From Actinomycetota bacterium (GTDB lineage Bacteria > Actinomycetota > AC-67), in NCBI GenBank assembly GCA_041658565.1, contig JBAZZY010000011.1:19372-83371 (forward strand): a DNA stretch of 64,000 bases, in the 5' to 3' direction. The notes below the pieces were generated by a model that had not been told where the DNA came from, ran no database searches, and was given only the letters and a program-made list of their open reading frames with translations. This document shows, piece by piece, positions 1 to 9,032 of this stretch. How positions within the stretch are numbered: the stretch's first letter is position 1; the number at the start of each line of letters is the position of its first letter. Made by a program: the position numbers and the translations under genes.

Positions 1-57
1 GTTGCAGGTCTTCTGGTAGTCGTCGAGCGCTTCGCGAATCTCTTCCTGGGTCGCCAT
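1..57 (-). CDS. N-terminus of an unidentified protein, cut by the window edge
   Basis: Only the first 19 codons are visible, beginning with ATG at 57 and reading MATQEEIREALDDYQKTCN. A GGAGG ribosome binding site lies on the minus strand at 68-72. The gene starts 36 nt after the stop of the aminotransferase upstream, so it is probably the last visible gene of the TetR-aminotransferase operon. The fragment is acidic and helical but too short to assign to a family. Confidence 0.6.
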   Translation of the reverse strand, partial: MATQEEIREALDDYQKTCN

Positions 58-93
58 ATCCGGTCGTCCTCCGCTTGGATGTCTACGTTTCAG

Positions 94-1392
94 TCAGGCG
101 CGCACCGGACGGCGTCGCGCGCGTTGCGGTTGAGTGTTCGCGTCTTCGATGGGTCCCGTTTTGATCGCGGTCAGCGAACGGTCGAACGCTTCCAGTACGG
201 CATCGACCTCTTCGGGCTGGATGATCAGCGGCGGCATCAGTCGCATTACCGATGGCTGGTTGCCGGTGTAGACCGCGATCACGCCGTTCTCGCTGAGTTG
301 TTTGCTCATGCGTGGACCCAGGCTGTCGTCGGTGAACTGCAGGCCGATCATGAGTCCGAGGCGCCGGATGCCGGTGAGCATTTCCGGGAAGCTCGCCATC
401 AGTTTCTCGAAGCCTGCTTCGAAGCGCGCGCCCATCTCGGCGGCGCGCGCCGGGAGATCGTTCTCGAGGATGTAGTCGATCGTCGCCAGCGCCACCCTGC
501 AACCCAAGTCTGCGCCTCCGAACGTGCTGAGGTGGATGAAGGGGTTGGCGTAGACGAAGTCCAGCAGCGGACGCCGGAAAAGCGTGGCGCTGATCGGATA
601 CAGGCCGCCGCCGAGTGACTTGCCGAGTGTCATGATGTCTGGAACGACGCCGAACTGCCGGCACGCAAACATGGTGCCCGTGCGACCCATACCCGTCTGG
701 ATCTCGTCGAGGATGAGCATCACGCCGCGCTCGTCGCAGATCCGGCGCAAGCCTTCTAGGTAGCCGGGAGGCGAGATGTTGATTCCGCCCTCACCTTGAA
801 TCGGCTCCACGATGATCGCGGCAGTGGTGTCGTCGATCGCCGCATCGGCTTGATCTAGATCGCCGAAGTCGATGCGCACGAAGCCGGGCATCAGCGGGCC
901 GAACGGCGCCTGGTACGCGTCGCGTCCGATCGCGCTGAGCGCGAACCCGGTGTGACCGTGATAGGCGCGATTCGTCGTGACGATGCCCGGACGCAACGTG
1001 TACCCGCGCGCCAGTTTGATGGCGAAGTCGATTGCCTCGCCGCCGCCGGTTCCGTACATCACGCAGTCGAGGTCGCCCGGCGTGATCTCGGCGAGTCTGC
1101 GCGCGAGGTCTGCTTTCGCCGCCGACATCAGCGGGAAGTTGCCGAGGTCCGCGCCCTCCTCGTGAAGTGCCTTCTCGAGTGCCGCAACGATGACCGGGTT
1201 GCGGCGTCCTACGTTGAACGAGCCGGCGCCGGTGAAGCAGTCGATGAATCGCCTTCCGCGAAGGTCGGTGACGTAGACGCCGTCGCGCGTGTCCTCGACC
1301 ACGTCGAGTCCGGCGGTGCGCAATGTGCGCACCTTCATCGGGTTGATCAGTTCGGAGAAGGTCGCGAGGACTTCGTCGTGGTCCTTCGTCAT
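94..1392 (-). CDS. Class-III PLP-dependent aminotransferase
   Basis: A 432-residue protein of the acetylornithine/GABA/ornithine aminotransferase fold. The PLP-binding lysine is K258 in TLGKSLGGG, the cofactor Asp is D229 in LILDEIQTGMGRTG, and the GTGGGEA phosphate-binding loop is at about 114-120. These enzymes move an amino group from an omega- or alpha-amine to a keto acid in the cytoplasm; the substrate cannot be read from the sequence. I chose ATG 1392 because GGAGG lies just upstream and the codon overlaps the TetR stop as ATGA; the open frame continues upstream, but that part is antisense-like to nothing and overlaps tetR. Co-translation with the regulator suggests control by the substrate or product of this reaction. 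Confidence 0.9.
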   Translation of the reverse strand: MTKDHDEVLATFSELINPMKVRTLRTAGLDVVEDTRDGVYVTDLRGRRFIDCFTGAGSFNVGRRNPVIVAALEKALHEEGADLGNFPLMSAAKADLARRLAEITPGDLDCVMYGTGGGEAIDFAIKLARGYTLRPGIVTTNRAYHGHTGFALSAIGRDAYQAPFGPLMPGFVRIDFGDLDQADAAIDDTTAAIIVEPIQGEGGINISPPGYLEGLRRICDERGVMLILDEIQTGMGRTGTMFACRQFGVVPDIMTLGKSLGGGLYPISATLFRRPLLDFVYANPFIHLSTFGGADLGCRVALATIDYILENDLPARAAEMGARFEAGFEKLMASFPEMLTGIRRLGLMIGLQFTDDSLGPRMSKQLSENGVIAVYTGNQPSVMRLMPPLIIQPEEVDAVLEAFDRSLTAIKTGPIEDANTQPQRARRRPVRA

Positions 1393-2015
1393 GATGCCGC
1401 CTCCTGTCTGGGTGCCGGTTGCGGATCGGCGAGAGTGGTGACCGCCTCGGTGAGGCGACGCAAACCGCCGGCCGCGCGCGCGCTGTCGCGGTCGACGACG
1501 AACTGGATGATCAGACCGTCGAGGCCTGCAAGAAGGATCGAAGCGAGTTCTCCGACCGGAATCGCGCACGATTCGCCGGCCTCGCGGCACGCTTCGGTGA
1601 GAAGCGCTTCGGTTACGCCACGGTAGGACTCATACTGCTGCCGCGCGAGCCACTCGGACCCGCGATGGCGGAGCGCGTACGCCGTCAGTTCGTATTGAAG
1701 GAGTTGCAGGTCCGGCGTCGCTTCGACGACTTGCCACAACGCCGCAAGTCCGTGCTCGAGTGCGGCGCGAAGACCCGAGTCGGTGCGGATCGCGCGCCGC
1801 ACCGCAGTCGCGAACATGCGGGTTGTTTCCTCCAGGACCGACGCCAGCAGTTCGTCCTTGCCGCCGAAGTGGTAGTTCAGCGTTGCGACGTTGACTCCGG
1901 CTTCCGCGGCGATTCGCCGCGTCGTCGCACCCGCCAGCCCCTCGCGCGCGAGCACGCGCAAGGCGGCAGCGACGATCTGCGCGCGCCGGTCCTCCGAGCC
2001 TGCGACTTGAGGCAT
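1389..2015 (-). CDS. TetR/AcrR-family transcriptional regulator
   Basis: A 208-residue protein with a typical TetR helix-turn-helix at about residues 8-55 (RRAQIVAAALRVLAREG, then TTRRIAAEAGVNVATLNYHF) and a helical ligand-binding C-terminal half. It is the first gene of an operon whose second gene is the aminotransferase, with a 4-nt ATGA overlap. Two perfect palindromes lie 26 and 50 nt upstream of its start and are candidate operators, so autoregulation is likely. The ligand is unknown. Confidence 0.92.
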   Translation of the reverse strand: MPQVAGSEDRRAQIVAAALRVLAREGLAGATTRRIAAEAGVNVATLNYHFGGKDELLASVLEETTRMFATAVRRAIRTDSGLRAALEHGLAALWQVVEATPDLQLLQYELTAYALRHRGSEWLARQQYESYRGVTEALLTEACREAGESCAIPVGELASILLAGLDGLIIQFVVDRDSARAAGGLRRLTEAVTTLADPQPAPRQEAAS

Positions 2016-2040
2016 CGAGGTCTCCCCGTCCGAGTGGCCC

Positions 2041-2078
2041 TCCGGTTAAACCGGACGGATCACCCAATCACCTGATTG
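2041..2078. promoter_or_regulatory. Two adjacent palindromes upstream of tetR
   Basis: TCCGGTT-A-AACCGGA at 2041-2055 is a perfect 7-bp inverted repeat with a single central base, and CAATCA-CC-TGATTG at 2065-2078 is a perfect 6-bp inverted repeat with a 2-bp spacer. Both lie between the tetR start (2015) and the next gene. TetR proteins bind such short dyads as dimers, so these are candidate operators; which one is used is not known. Confidence 0.6.
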
Positions 2079-2229
2079 ACATGTGACGATAGAACCGGGT
2101 TGGGCGCGCGTCAAGGAGAATGCTCGGTTTTGCGAGAACGTCCGCAGAAGTTGATCCTTCTCAGTGCCGTGGATTTCCCCGGGAGACGGTCGAAGCCAAG
2201 CGTTTGATTGAGTTCCCCTCGAGGGGCTT

Positions 2230-4240
2230 CTACGTGTCTGTCGGTCGCAGCGCTTCGCGAATCGCGGAGATGTTGGCCGACGCGCGCCCTGCTTTCAGGT
2301 TGCCGTCCTCGCGGTATTCGAATTGCCGCAGGAGCATCTCCAGCATGAAGATCGCCTGCGGATCATCGACGGCCTCGCGCGGGGTAAGTCCCCCCAGGGC
2401 CGGGACGTGCTCATGGATCCAGGCTTGTGCCCACGCATCCACCGATTCCTGTGACGGGCCTTGGTCTTCGGCGTTCGGGAGCGCTTCCGACGGCACGGGC
2501 AAGTCCATAGCGGGATCGAACCGCGTCTCGTCCTCGACGTGTGGATTGCCACCCGCGTCTCGCAAGACGACGAGCAGCCGTTCCAGTCGCGCGCGAGTTG
2601 ATCTCGACGGAGATGACGTCGTCGTCAATTGAGAAGCGCGCGCGCGTGTAGCGCGACTCTTCTTCGTCGTTGCCGACACCGGGGCCGAACCGCGCGCGCA
2701 CTTCCGCGCGAGAACCCGCGGCTTCGCCGGGCGTTAGCGCCCTTCCGAGCCACTCGAGTTCGCCGTCGCGGTGGGCGCGGAAGTCCTCGCGCACGACGAG
2801 TTGCGCGCGCACCGCTTGCGGATTCGTGATGCGGATCCGCGCATTGATGAACTCCAACGGGTCTCCGTCGGTGTTGGCGATCGAGAGCGGCCGTGAACGC
2901 CATTCCTCGATTTGGTCGATGAGGTCCGCAAACCCGGCGCCGATGATCGCGCTGAAGAAGTCGGCGACGGGGCTTGGTTCGTCCTCCAGATCCGCCGTGA
3001 TGGTGAGCGGGTGCATCGGGTCGTATCCAAGTTCGGGCGGTGGCTTTCGCTTGCCCCGCTCGCGCGCCAGCGCCGCGGTCGTGAGGTTGACCATCTCGTA
3101 GATGCAAGGAACCAGCGCCTCGGCCTCTTGGGGTGAGAGTTCCACGCAGAATCCGGTGCGCCAGAAACCCCGGTCTGGGAATACCGGACCGAGAAGAACG
3201 CTCCAGCGTCGCAGGCCGGGTTCACTGCATGCCGCGTAGATCTTGGTGGAGGTCAGGAGATCGACCAATGCAACTCCGGGACAACTCGAGGGATTCGCGA
3301 TTTGCCAGAGCCCCCAGTGCATCGCGTCGAACCGTTGACGCGCGCGCGCGGCGAGATCGGGCGGCGTCTCGGGATCGCGGATGAACTCCCCAAGGATGCA
3401 GTCTTCATCGTCGTCGATCCCGGGGCTTCTCACGGAGTGCGTTCGCCACGCGTGCTCCATCAACAGCGGCATGTTCGGGGTTTGCGCGGCCGGCCACTGG
3501 TCTGCGTCGGCAGCTCCGTACCAGTCCTCACAGGCCTGCGCGCGGATGCCGGCGAAGCGGGGTTGCATCCAGTAGTCGGCTAAGGCGTCGAACACCGGGT
3601 CCTCGAACGCAGCCGTCTCGAATCGTTCGATTGCGGCCGCGTCCGGATCGGCGCAACACGACTCGTAAGTCTTGCCCGACTCGCACGGACACGGATCGGT
3701 CGCCAAGCACGTCGCGTTGTCGATTCCTTCGTAGGCCTCTTGTTGAAGGTCAAGGGCTTCCTCGTCGAGCGGATTCGCCCGGCACAACGGTTGGACCAAC
3801 TCGAGGGCGGACGCGAAGCGCCCGCGGTCGACGCGTATGCCGGCGACATGGCGAATCGTCGTGTCGCCGTTCGGACTCAGCGCGAGCGCGGCCGTGCCGA
3901 GTTCGTCCGCGCGCGCGAGATCGCCGCTGAAAAGCGCAACGTCGGATGCAAGCATCAGTACTGAAAAGTCGTCCGGCTTCGCATCGAGCGCCGCGCGCGC
4001 GATCACGTTTGCCTGTTCCGGGCCGACGCGCATGTGAAGCCACTTCGCCATGGTCGTCGAAGACGCGTGCTCTATGACGAGAGCGGCAGCCTCTTCCACC
4101 GGGGTTTCCCGGTCGGCGATCCGATCCATTGTTTCGCGCGCCTGCAGCTTGGCCTCCGCGAGCACGGCCCTGCGCATCGCGCGGTTGGGCCGCTCGGCCG
4201 CGCGCGCTTTGCGCTGTTCCTTACGTCTTCCCTTTCCCAT
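2230..4240 (-). CDS. SEC-C domain protein, reading frame broken near 2590
   Basis: The main frame begins at ATG 4240 (MGKGRRKEQRK, basic N-terminus) and has TPR-like helices at about residues 75-175 and a SEC-C zinc motif CPCESGKTYESCC at 184-196, the metal-binding tail also found on SecA and on many accessory proteins. The frame is intact to the residues EINSRA at about 2590, where it shifts. The homologous continuation (RLERLLVVLRDAGGN, then WIHEHVPALGGLTPREA) is found in another frame down to 2230. Adding one CG unit to the tcgcgcgcga tract would restore the frame, so slippage in a dinucleotide repeat or an assembly error is likely. The C-terminal WxHEHVPALGGLTPREA block resembles segments seen in many SEC-C proteins. 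The function is unknown; SEC-C proteins often act in protein quality control. Confidence 0.75.
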
Positions 4241-4470
4241 GCCCGGAAGTGTACGACTCCATTCCCGGGTCGGGTTCGCGCCCCGGCGGCCTGTTTGCGC
4301 CCAAGGGCGAGCGCCGCGGACGCGCGGACCTTCTCCGGCGTGACCGGACGCTCCGCGATCATGTCGTCGACCACAGGAGGTCGCAAAGAACGCGCGCGGC
4401 GTGCAGGAATACGGCGAACGCCGATGGAACCTATCCGCAAACAGGGTGAGGTAGCGCTGGGAGGAGTCGC

Positions 4471-7400
4471 ATGCGCGTTCGGGTGGTTCTTGTTGTTCTC
4501 GCAATCATCGGAAGTCTGTTCGGGGCGGCACACGCTGAGAACACGTTTCCCCTTGGGCCGCCGAACGACCCGCTCTACGACCAGGCGGAGGAGGCTCCCG
4601 AGCAGTACGGGGTGAATTCCGAGCAGTGGTACCTCTACTCGTTCATGCCCAAGGGCGCGCCGCTCGCGAAGGACCCGGAGAACGCGGCCGGCATGTCGGT
4701 CGATCGCGCGTGGCGCGACTTCTCGATCGGAACGCCGGATACGGTGATCGCCTACGTCGAGGGCGGGATCAACTGGCACGCCGACAACGTCAAGGAGATC
4801 GCGGACAAGGTCTACCTAAACCGCGATGAACTCGGCAACTGCATGGCTGGTTACCAGGACAACGGCGACCCGTGGTTTAACGCGCTCGACTTCCCGGCGG
4901 TCCCCGAGGCGAACGGCAACGGGTTCGTCGATGCGGAGGATGTGATCGTCGCGTGCTCGAATGGCGCAGACGACGACGGTAACGGTTACGTCGACGACAT
5001 CTCCGGATGGGACTTCTACAACGACCAAAACGATCCCGGAACGGTGGACTCCGCCTACACGCACCCGAACGCTCAGATGGGGCGCGCGGCTGCATTGACG
5101 AACAACGGGATCGGCGGAGCGTCGCCGTGCCCGCTGTGCACTCTCATGCCGATCAAGGGCGGAGCCGAGGCGCTCGATCGTTCCGACGACCTGGCGCGCG
5201 CGTGGATCTACGCGACCGACCAAGGGGCCGACGTGGTGGTCTCGGAGACCGCCGCGATGGGGTATTCCTCGTTCCTCACCCAGGCCGCCGAGCACATCGC
5301 GCACTCGGGGAGCGTTCTAGTCGAGTCCTCCAACGACTTCGATTCCACCGACCACCAGGGCGGGATGTGGCATCCGCATTCGATCCCCGGGAACTCGGTG
5401 GTGACCGACATCGCGGGTGCGCCGACGAACCCTCTGACCGACCGATCGATCACGACATTCCGCGCGCGCTCGGGGTTCTCGTCGTGGGGAACCCACAACA
5501 TGTTCTCGTTCTCGTCCATCAAGGGCACGACGTCGGAGGTCTCGGGTGTCGCGGGCGGCGTTCTCGGATTGGTCATGTCATACGGACGCGAAGCCGCCGC
5601 GCAGGGGCTGATCGCAAGGCCTTTGACGGGGTTGGAGGCAGCCCAGGTTCTTAGAGAGTCCTCCTCCGACGTGGACGACGCGTCGCTTTCCTGGCCGGGG
5701 AAGCCTGGGTGGGACGTGCAGTACGGCTACGGAAGGCCCAACGTTCACAAAGCTTTGGACGCGATCAGTCGTGGCGACATACCTCCGGTCGCCTCGATCG
5801 AGTCCCCACGTTGGTTCTCGTTGTTCGACCCCAAACAGGAGTCGAGTGTGGAAGTGACCGGCGTCGTGGATGCAAGCCGGGCGGAGTCCTTCCGGTGGGC
5901 CATCGAGGCAGGAATCGGCGCGGAGCCCGAATCCTTCTTCACGCTCGGCAAGGGCGTCGGCGAGGGCGCGGGATCTGTGAGCGCGACGCTGTCGATGTCG
6001 GACATCCCGAAGTCGTTCTGGAAGGCCGCATTCAAGCTCTCGAAGACCAAGGCGCTCGAGTCCAGCGAGCAGTTCACCGTGACGCTGAGGTTGCGCGCCT
6101 GGGACGATGAAGATCGTCTCGGAGAGGACCGCAGAACGATCGCGGTGCACCACGACCCGGCCGCGCTGTCGGGGTTCCCGAAGCGCATCGGTGCGGGCGG
6201 CGAAGGGCAGCCGGCGTTGATGGACTTGAACAGCGATGGCCGCAAGGAGATCGTGTTCGCCGACAGTGACGGCGTTGTGCACGCGCTGGACTTCCGCACC
6301 GGGAATGACATCAGCGGTTGGCCGGTCAAGACCGATGCGCTTGCTCCACTGAGAGGCGCAGCCGCGTCCGGGGACGTTGTCGTCGGCAACGAGCCGGTGC
6401 CGAACAGCATCGCCGTCGGGGACGTGGACGGCGATGGAGCCGTCGAAGTCGTGGCGACGTCGACGAACGGCAAGACGTATGTCTGGGAGGCGACGGGCGC
6501 GCGCGCGCCCGGTTGGCCTCGTGCGCTCGACAAAGATGTCACCAGGCCGGCAATACCTCGCCCGAACCTTGCCTTCACGCGCTTGCCGATACAGGGAGCG
6601 TTCTCCTCTCCGGTACTCGCGGACCTGAACGGCGATTCCGCGAAGGAGATCATCCAGGCCGGGTGGGACGGCTTTATGCACGCATGGACGGGCGACGGCG
6701 CCGATCTGCCGGGCTGGCCGGTCAAGGTCGTGCACCCCGATCACGCGGCACCTCTCGGGCGAGACATCTTCGTGAACGATCAGAAGCTCAGCTCGACTCC
6801 TGCGATCGCGAATCTCGACGGAGCCGGTCCGCCCGAGGTCGTGATTCGGAGCCAGTATTTCCACACGCTCGACAAGGACCTGCAGCCGGCCGGGGTCGCG
6901 CACGTGTACGCATGGCACGCGAACGGAGAGCCGGTGCAAGGGTGGCCAGTGGAGATCGACCAGCTCTTTGTCTTCTACGGAAGCGCGCAGGAGTTCATCA
7001 CCGAAGGCGCCTCCTCGGTGGTGGCCGCCGACGTTGAAGGAGACGGCCGGGACGAAGTCGCGGTGAGCTTGATGTTTTCGCCGACCTGGCTGTTGGACGG
7101 TTCCGGTAGGACTCGCGGCGCGTACGGGACGATTCCGAATCCGACGGCCGACGTGGTCGGAGGGCAGTCGCCGCTTACGGTTACAGAGCGCCAGGTGCCG
7201 GTGGACGCACCGGTTTCCTTCACGACGAGCGGAGCCTTTGGACGCTTCGGCGGAGTGCTCTCCTATGCGGAGTCGGCGAGCAATGCCGCGTCCACGGGCG
7301 GCGCGCTTTTGCTTCCCGGCGGCGGCATGCCGATTCGCAACGCGATGCGCGCGTTCGATGCCGTCGGCGGTGCGCCGCATCCCGGGTTCCCAGCGTGGCA

Positions 7401-7728
7401 GCAGGGCTTGAACTTCCTCGGCTCACCGGCGATCGCGGATGTGACCGGCGACGGGAAACCCGAGATCCTCGGCGCCGCCGACAGCAGCGCGTTTCACGCG
7501 TGGAGCCGGCTGGGCAAGCAGGCGCCCGGGTTCCCGAAGTTCACGTCGGGGTGGGCGTTGTGGGGCCCGTCGGTCGGCGACTTGAACGGCGACGGACTCG
7601 TGGAAGTCGTTCTCACCGCGCGCGAAGGCTACTTGTTTGTCTGGAGAACGCCGGGGCTCACGAGCGGACTTGAGTGGGCGAGCTGGCGCGCGGACCCGGC
7701 GAACACGGGGCACTACTCCGCAGACTGA
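4471..7728 (+). CDS. Secreted subtilisin-fold (S8) protein with FG-GAP repeats, catalytic residues replaced
   Basis: A 1,085-residue protein with a signal peptide (about residues 1-22, ending AHA). Residues about 85-430 have the S8 fold, including the family's DDDGNGYVDDISGWDF loop (167-182), a His at the catalytic position (H198, in HPNA), the NNGIGG and IMPIK-like strand (LMPIKGG), and the oxyanion Asn (N288). The catalytic Asp position is Glu (E97 in IAYVEGGI) and the nucleophile position is Thr (T354 in GTTSEVSGVAG against the usual GTSMAAPHVAG). Residues about 580-1085 contain at least seven FG-GAP/VCBS-type units such as DVDGDGAVEVVA and DLNGDGLVEVV, which form a calcium-binding beta-propeller. 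ATG 4471 is preceded by GGGAGGAG. It probably acts outside the cell as a binding protein rather than a protease. Confidence 0.85.
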   Translation: MRVRVVLVVLAIIGSLFGAAHAENTFPLGPPNDPLYDQAEEAPEQYGVNSEQWYLYSFMPKGAPLAKDPENAAGMSVDRAWRDFSIGTPDTVIAYVEGGINWHADNVKEIADKVYLNRDELGNCMAGYQDNGDPWFNALDFPAVPEANGNGFVDAEDVIVACSNGADDDGNGYVDDISGWDFYNDQNDPGTVDSAYTHPNAQMGRAAALTNNGIGGASPCPLCTLMPIKGGAEALDRSDDLARAWIYATDQGADVVVSETAAMGYSSFLTQAAEHIAHSGSVLVESSNDFDSTDHQGGMWHPHSIPGNSVVTDIAGAPTNPLTDRSITTFRARSGFSSWGTHNMFSFSSIKGTTSEVSGVAGGVLGLVMSYGREAAAQGLIARPLTGLEAAQVLRESSSDVDDASLSWPGKPGWDVQYGYGRPNVHKALDAISRGDIPPVASIESPRWFSLFDPKQESSVEVTGVVDASRAESFRWAIEAGIGAEPESFFTLGKGVGEGAGSVSATLSMSDIPKSFWKAAFKLSKTKALESSEQFTVTLRLRAWDDEDRLGEDRRTIAVHHDPAALSGFPKRIGAGGEGQPALMDLNSDGRKEIVFADSDGVVHALDFRTGNDISGWPVKTDALAPLRGAAASGDVVVGNEPVPNSIAVGDVDGDGAVEVVATSTNGKTYVWEATGARAPGWPRALDKDVTRPAIPRPNLAFTRLPIQGAFSSPVLADLNGDSAKEIIQAGWDGFMHAWTGDGADLPGWPVKVVHPDHAAPLGRDIFVNDQKLSSTPAIANLDGAGPPEVVIRSQYFHTLDKDLQPAGVAHVYAWHANGEPVQGWPVEIDQLFVFYGSAQEFITEGASSVVAADVEGDGRDEVAVSLMFSPTWLLDGSGRTRGAYGTIPNPTADVVGGQSPLTVTERQVPVDAPVSFTTSGAFGRFGGVLSYAESASNAASTGGALLLPGGGMPIRNAMRAFDAVGGAPHPGFPAWQQGLNFLGSPAIADVTGDGKPEILGAADSSAFHAWSRLGKQAPGFPKFTSGWALWGPSVGDLNGDGLVEVVLTAREGYLFVWRTPGLTSGLEWASWRADPANTGHYSAD

Positions 7729-7936
7729 GTTCTCGGGCACGGAGCTGTCGTCGGTCGGGCCCCGGGTCGTCCGCGATTGCGCGCGCGATTTCGTAGGGTT
7801 GCTCCCCGCAGTCGCTCGCGCGCGCCGTTTCGTGCCGTCCATATGACGTGATCAGGCTATTCAGGTCCACCCGCCTGGGCAGCAGACTTGTGTCAAGACC
7901 GTGGCGCTCTTGGAGCGCGAAGAAAGGGGGCGGTCG

Positions 7937-8185
7937 ATGCAGTTCCTCGTGAGGCAGGTCCATACGCCTGCGCACTGCCCGAAGGAGCGTGGTGGCTCCA
8001 AGACCCTCTACGACCCGGGCGCGCCGGTGAAGCTTGAGCGGGTGCTGGGGGACTTCCCCCACCACACGGTCTACTACCTGGTCGAGGCGGAGCGGATCAA
8101 CGATGTGCAGAAGCTCTTGGATCCCGGAGCGGCGCACTGCACTTCCGAGGTCATTCCGGTGTCGGAGGAGTCGATCACTCGATAG
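7937..8185 (+). CDS. Small conserved-looking cytoplasmic protein
   Basis: An 82-residue protein, MQFLVRQVHTPAHCPKERGG at the N-terminus, with two Cys and alternating strands and helices that would suit a ferredoxin-like alpha/beta fold. I do not recognise the family with confidence. The open frame begins further upstream, but ATG 7937 has a strong AAAGGGGG ribosome binding site at 7923-7930. The next gene begins 35 nt downstream on the same strand, so the two are probably one transcript. Confidence 0.65.
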   Translation: MQFLVRQVHTPAHCPKERGGSKTLYDPGAPVKLERVLGDFPHHTVYYLVEAERINDVQKLLDPGAAHCTSEVIPVSEESITR

Positions 8186-8220
8186 CAGGTGCCTCAACGC
8201 GGATCGAAAGGGAGGTTGCG

Positions 8221-8958
8221 ATGGACTACTGGCGACGTGAGCAAGTGGGAGTCGCATCGGGGATAGGAGCCGTGGCGCTCTTGGTTGTAGCAGGGGGCCT
8301 GGTCACGTCTTATCCATCTTCCGGTGCCGACGCGCAACTGATTCGAACGTTCATTCTCGACAACCGCACGATGCTGCTCGCGCAGTCGTTTGTGATGGCG
8401 TTCGGGGTCGTGGCGGCGTTGTGGTTCTTCGGCAGTTTGCGCAGCACCTTGCGGCGCGCGGAGGGAGGTACCGGTCGCGTGTCGGGCATCGCCTTCGCGG
8501 GAGGGGCTTCCGCGCTTTTGGGCATGCTTGCGGGATGCGGGCTGACCATCACGCTTGCTAACCGTGTAGCCGAGACGGTCGATCCCGGCGTGACGCTGGC
8601 GCTATGGCAGCTCAGCAACGTGGCGTTTGCGCTCGCGGGCTTCGCGTTCGCGCTCGGAATCGGTGCGGCATCGCTGGTCGCTTTGCGGACGGGAATCGTG
8701 CCGAGATGGATGGCCCTGGCGGGCGTGGTCCCTGTGATGTTGAGCATGATCGGGCCTATCTCGATCTTCTACGAGAGCGGAACGATGGGGCTCGGCGACG
8801 TCGTCCCCGCCCTGGTGCCGTTCGTCGGCGCGCTGGGCTGGATCCTCGCTGCGAGCATCGTGCTGACTACGAAGCTGAAGGCGCCGGTGGAGACCGCCGT
8901 CGCCCGTCGCAGGATCAGCGACATCTCAGAGGAGCCGCCCCAGGCAATCCAACTGTGA
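8221..8958 (+). CDS. Multi-pass membrane protein of unknown function
   Basis: A 245-residue protein with about six hydrophobic segments (residues about 10-30, 48-70, 92-114, 124-150, 158-178 and 190-212) and a charged cytoplasmic C-terminus. The layout resembles DUF4386-type membrane proteins, but no diagnostic motif is visible. GGGAGG precedes ATG 8221. A strong hairpin follows 26 nt after the stop. Confidence 0.75.
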   Translation: MDYWRREQVGVASGIGAVALLVVAGGLVTSYPSSGADAQLIRTFILDNRTMLLAQSFVMAFGVVAALWFFGSLRSTLRRAEGGTGRVSGIAFAGGASALLGMLAGCGLTITLANRVAETVDPGVTLALWQLSNVAFALAGFAFALGIGAASLVALRTGIVPRWMALAGVVPVMLSMIGPISIFYESGTMGLGDVVPALVPFVGALGWILAASIVLTTKLKAPVETAVARRRISDISEEPPQAIQL

Positions 8959-8983
8959 GTGTTCGGTTACCGACGGCCGCAAC

Positions 8984-9014
8984 GACAAACGGCACGCTAT
9001 GCGTGCCGTTTGTC
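8984..9014. terminator. Terminator hairpin between convergent genes
   Basis: A perfect 14-bp inverted repeat (arm GACAAACGGCACGC) with a 3-nt loop lies between the end of the membrane-protein gene (8958) and the end of the giant repeat protein on the other strand (9033). Each strand has only a weak T-run after the stem. Its position suggests it ends transcription from both sides. Confidence 0.8.
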
Positions 9015-9032
9015 GGTCTTCGTTGCCTCTGC

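Noticed and set aside
2215..2226. CCCCTCGAGGGG as a terminator after the SEC-C gene
   Set aside because: The palindrome has no loop and no T-run; it cannot be called a terminator.
5578..7380. Long antisense open frame opposite the subtilisin-fold gene
   Set aside because: It is Arg-rich, lacks a ribosome binding site and mirrors a clear gene; such shadows occur opposite most genes here.
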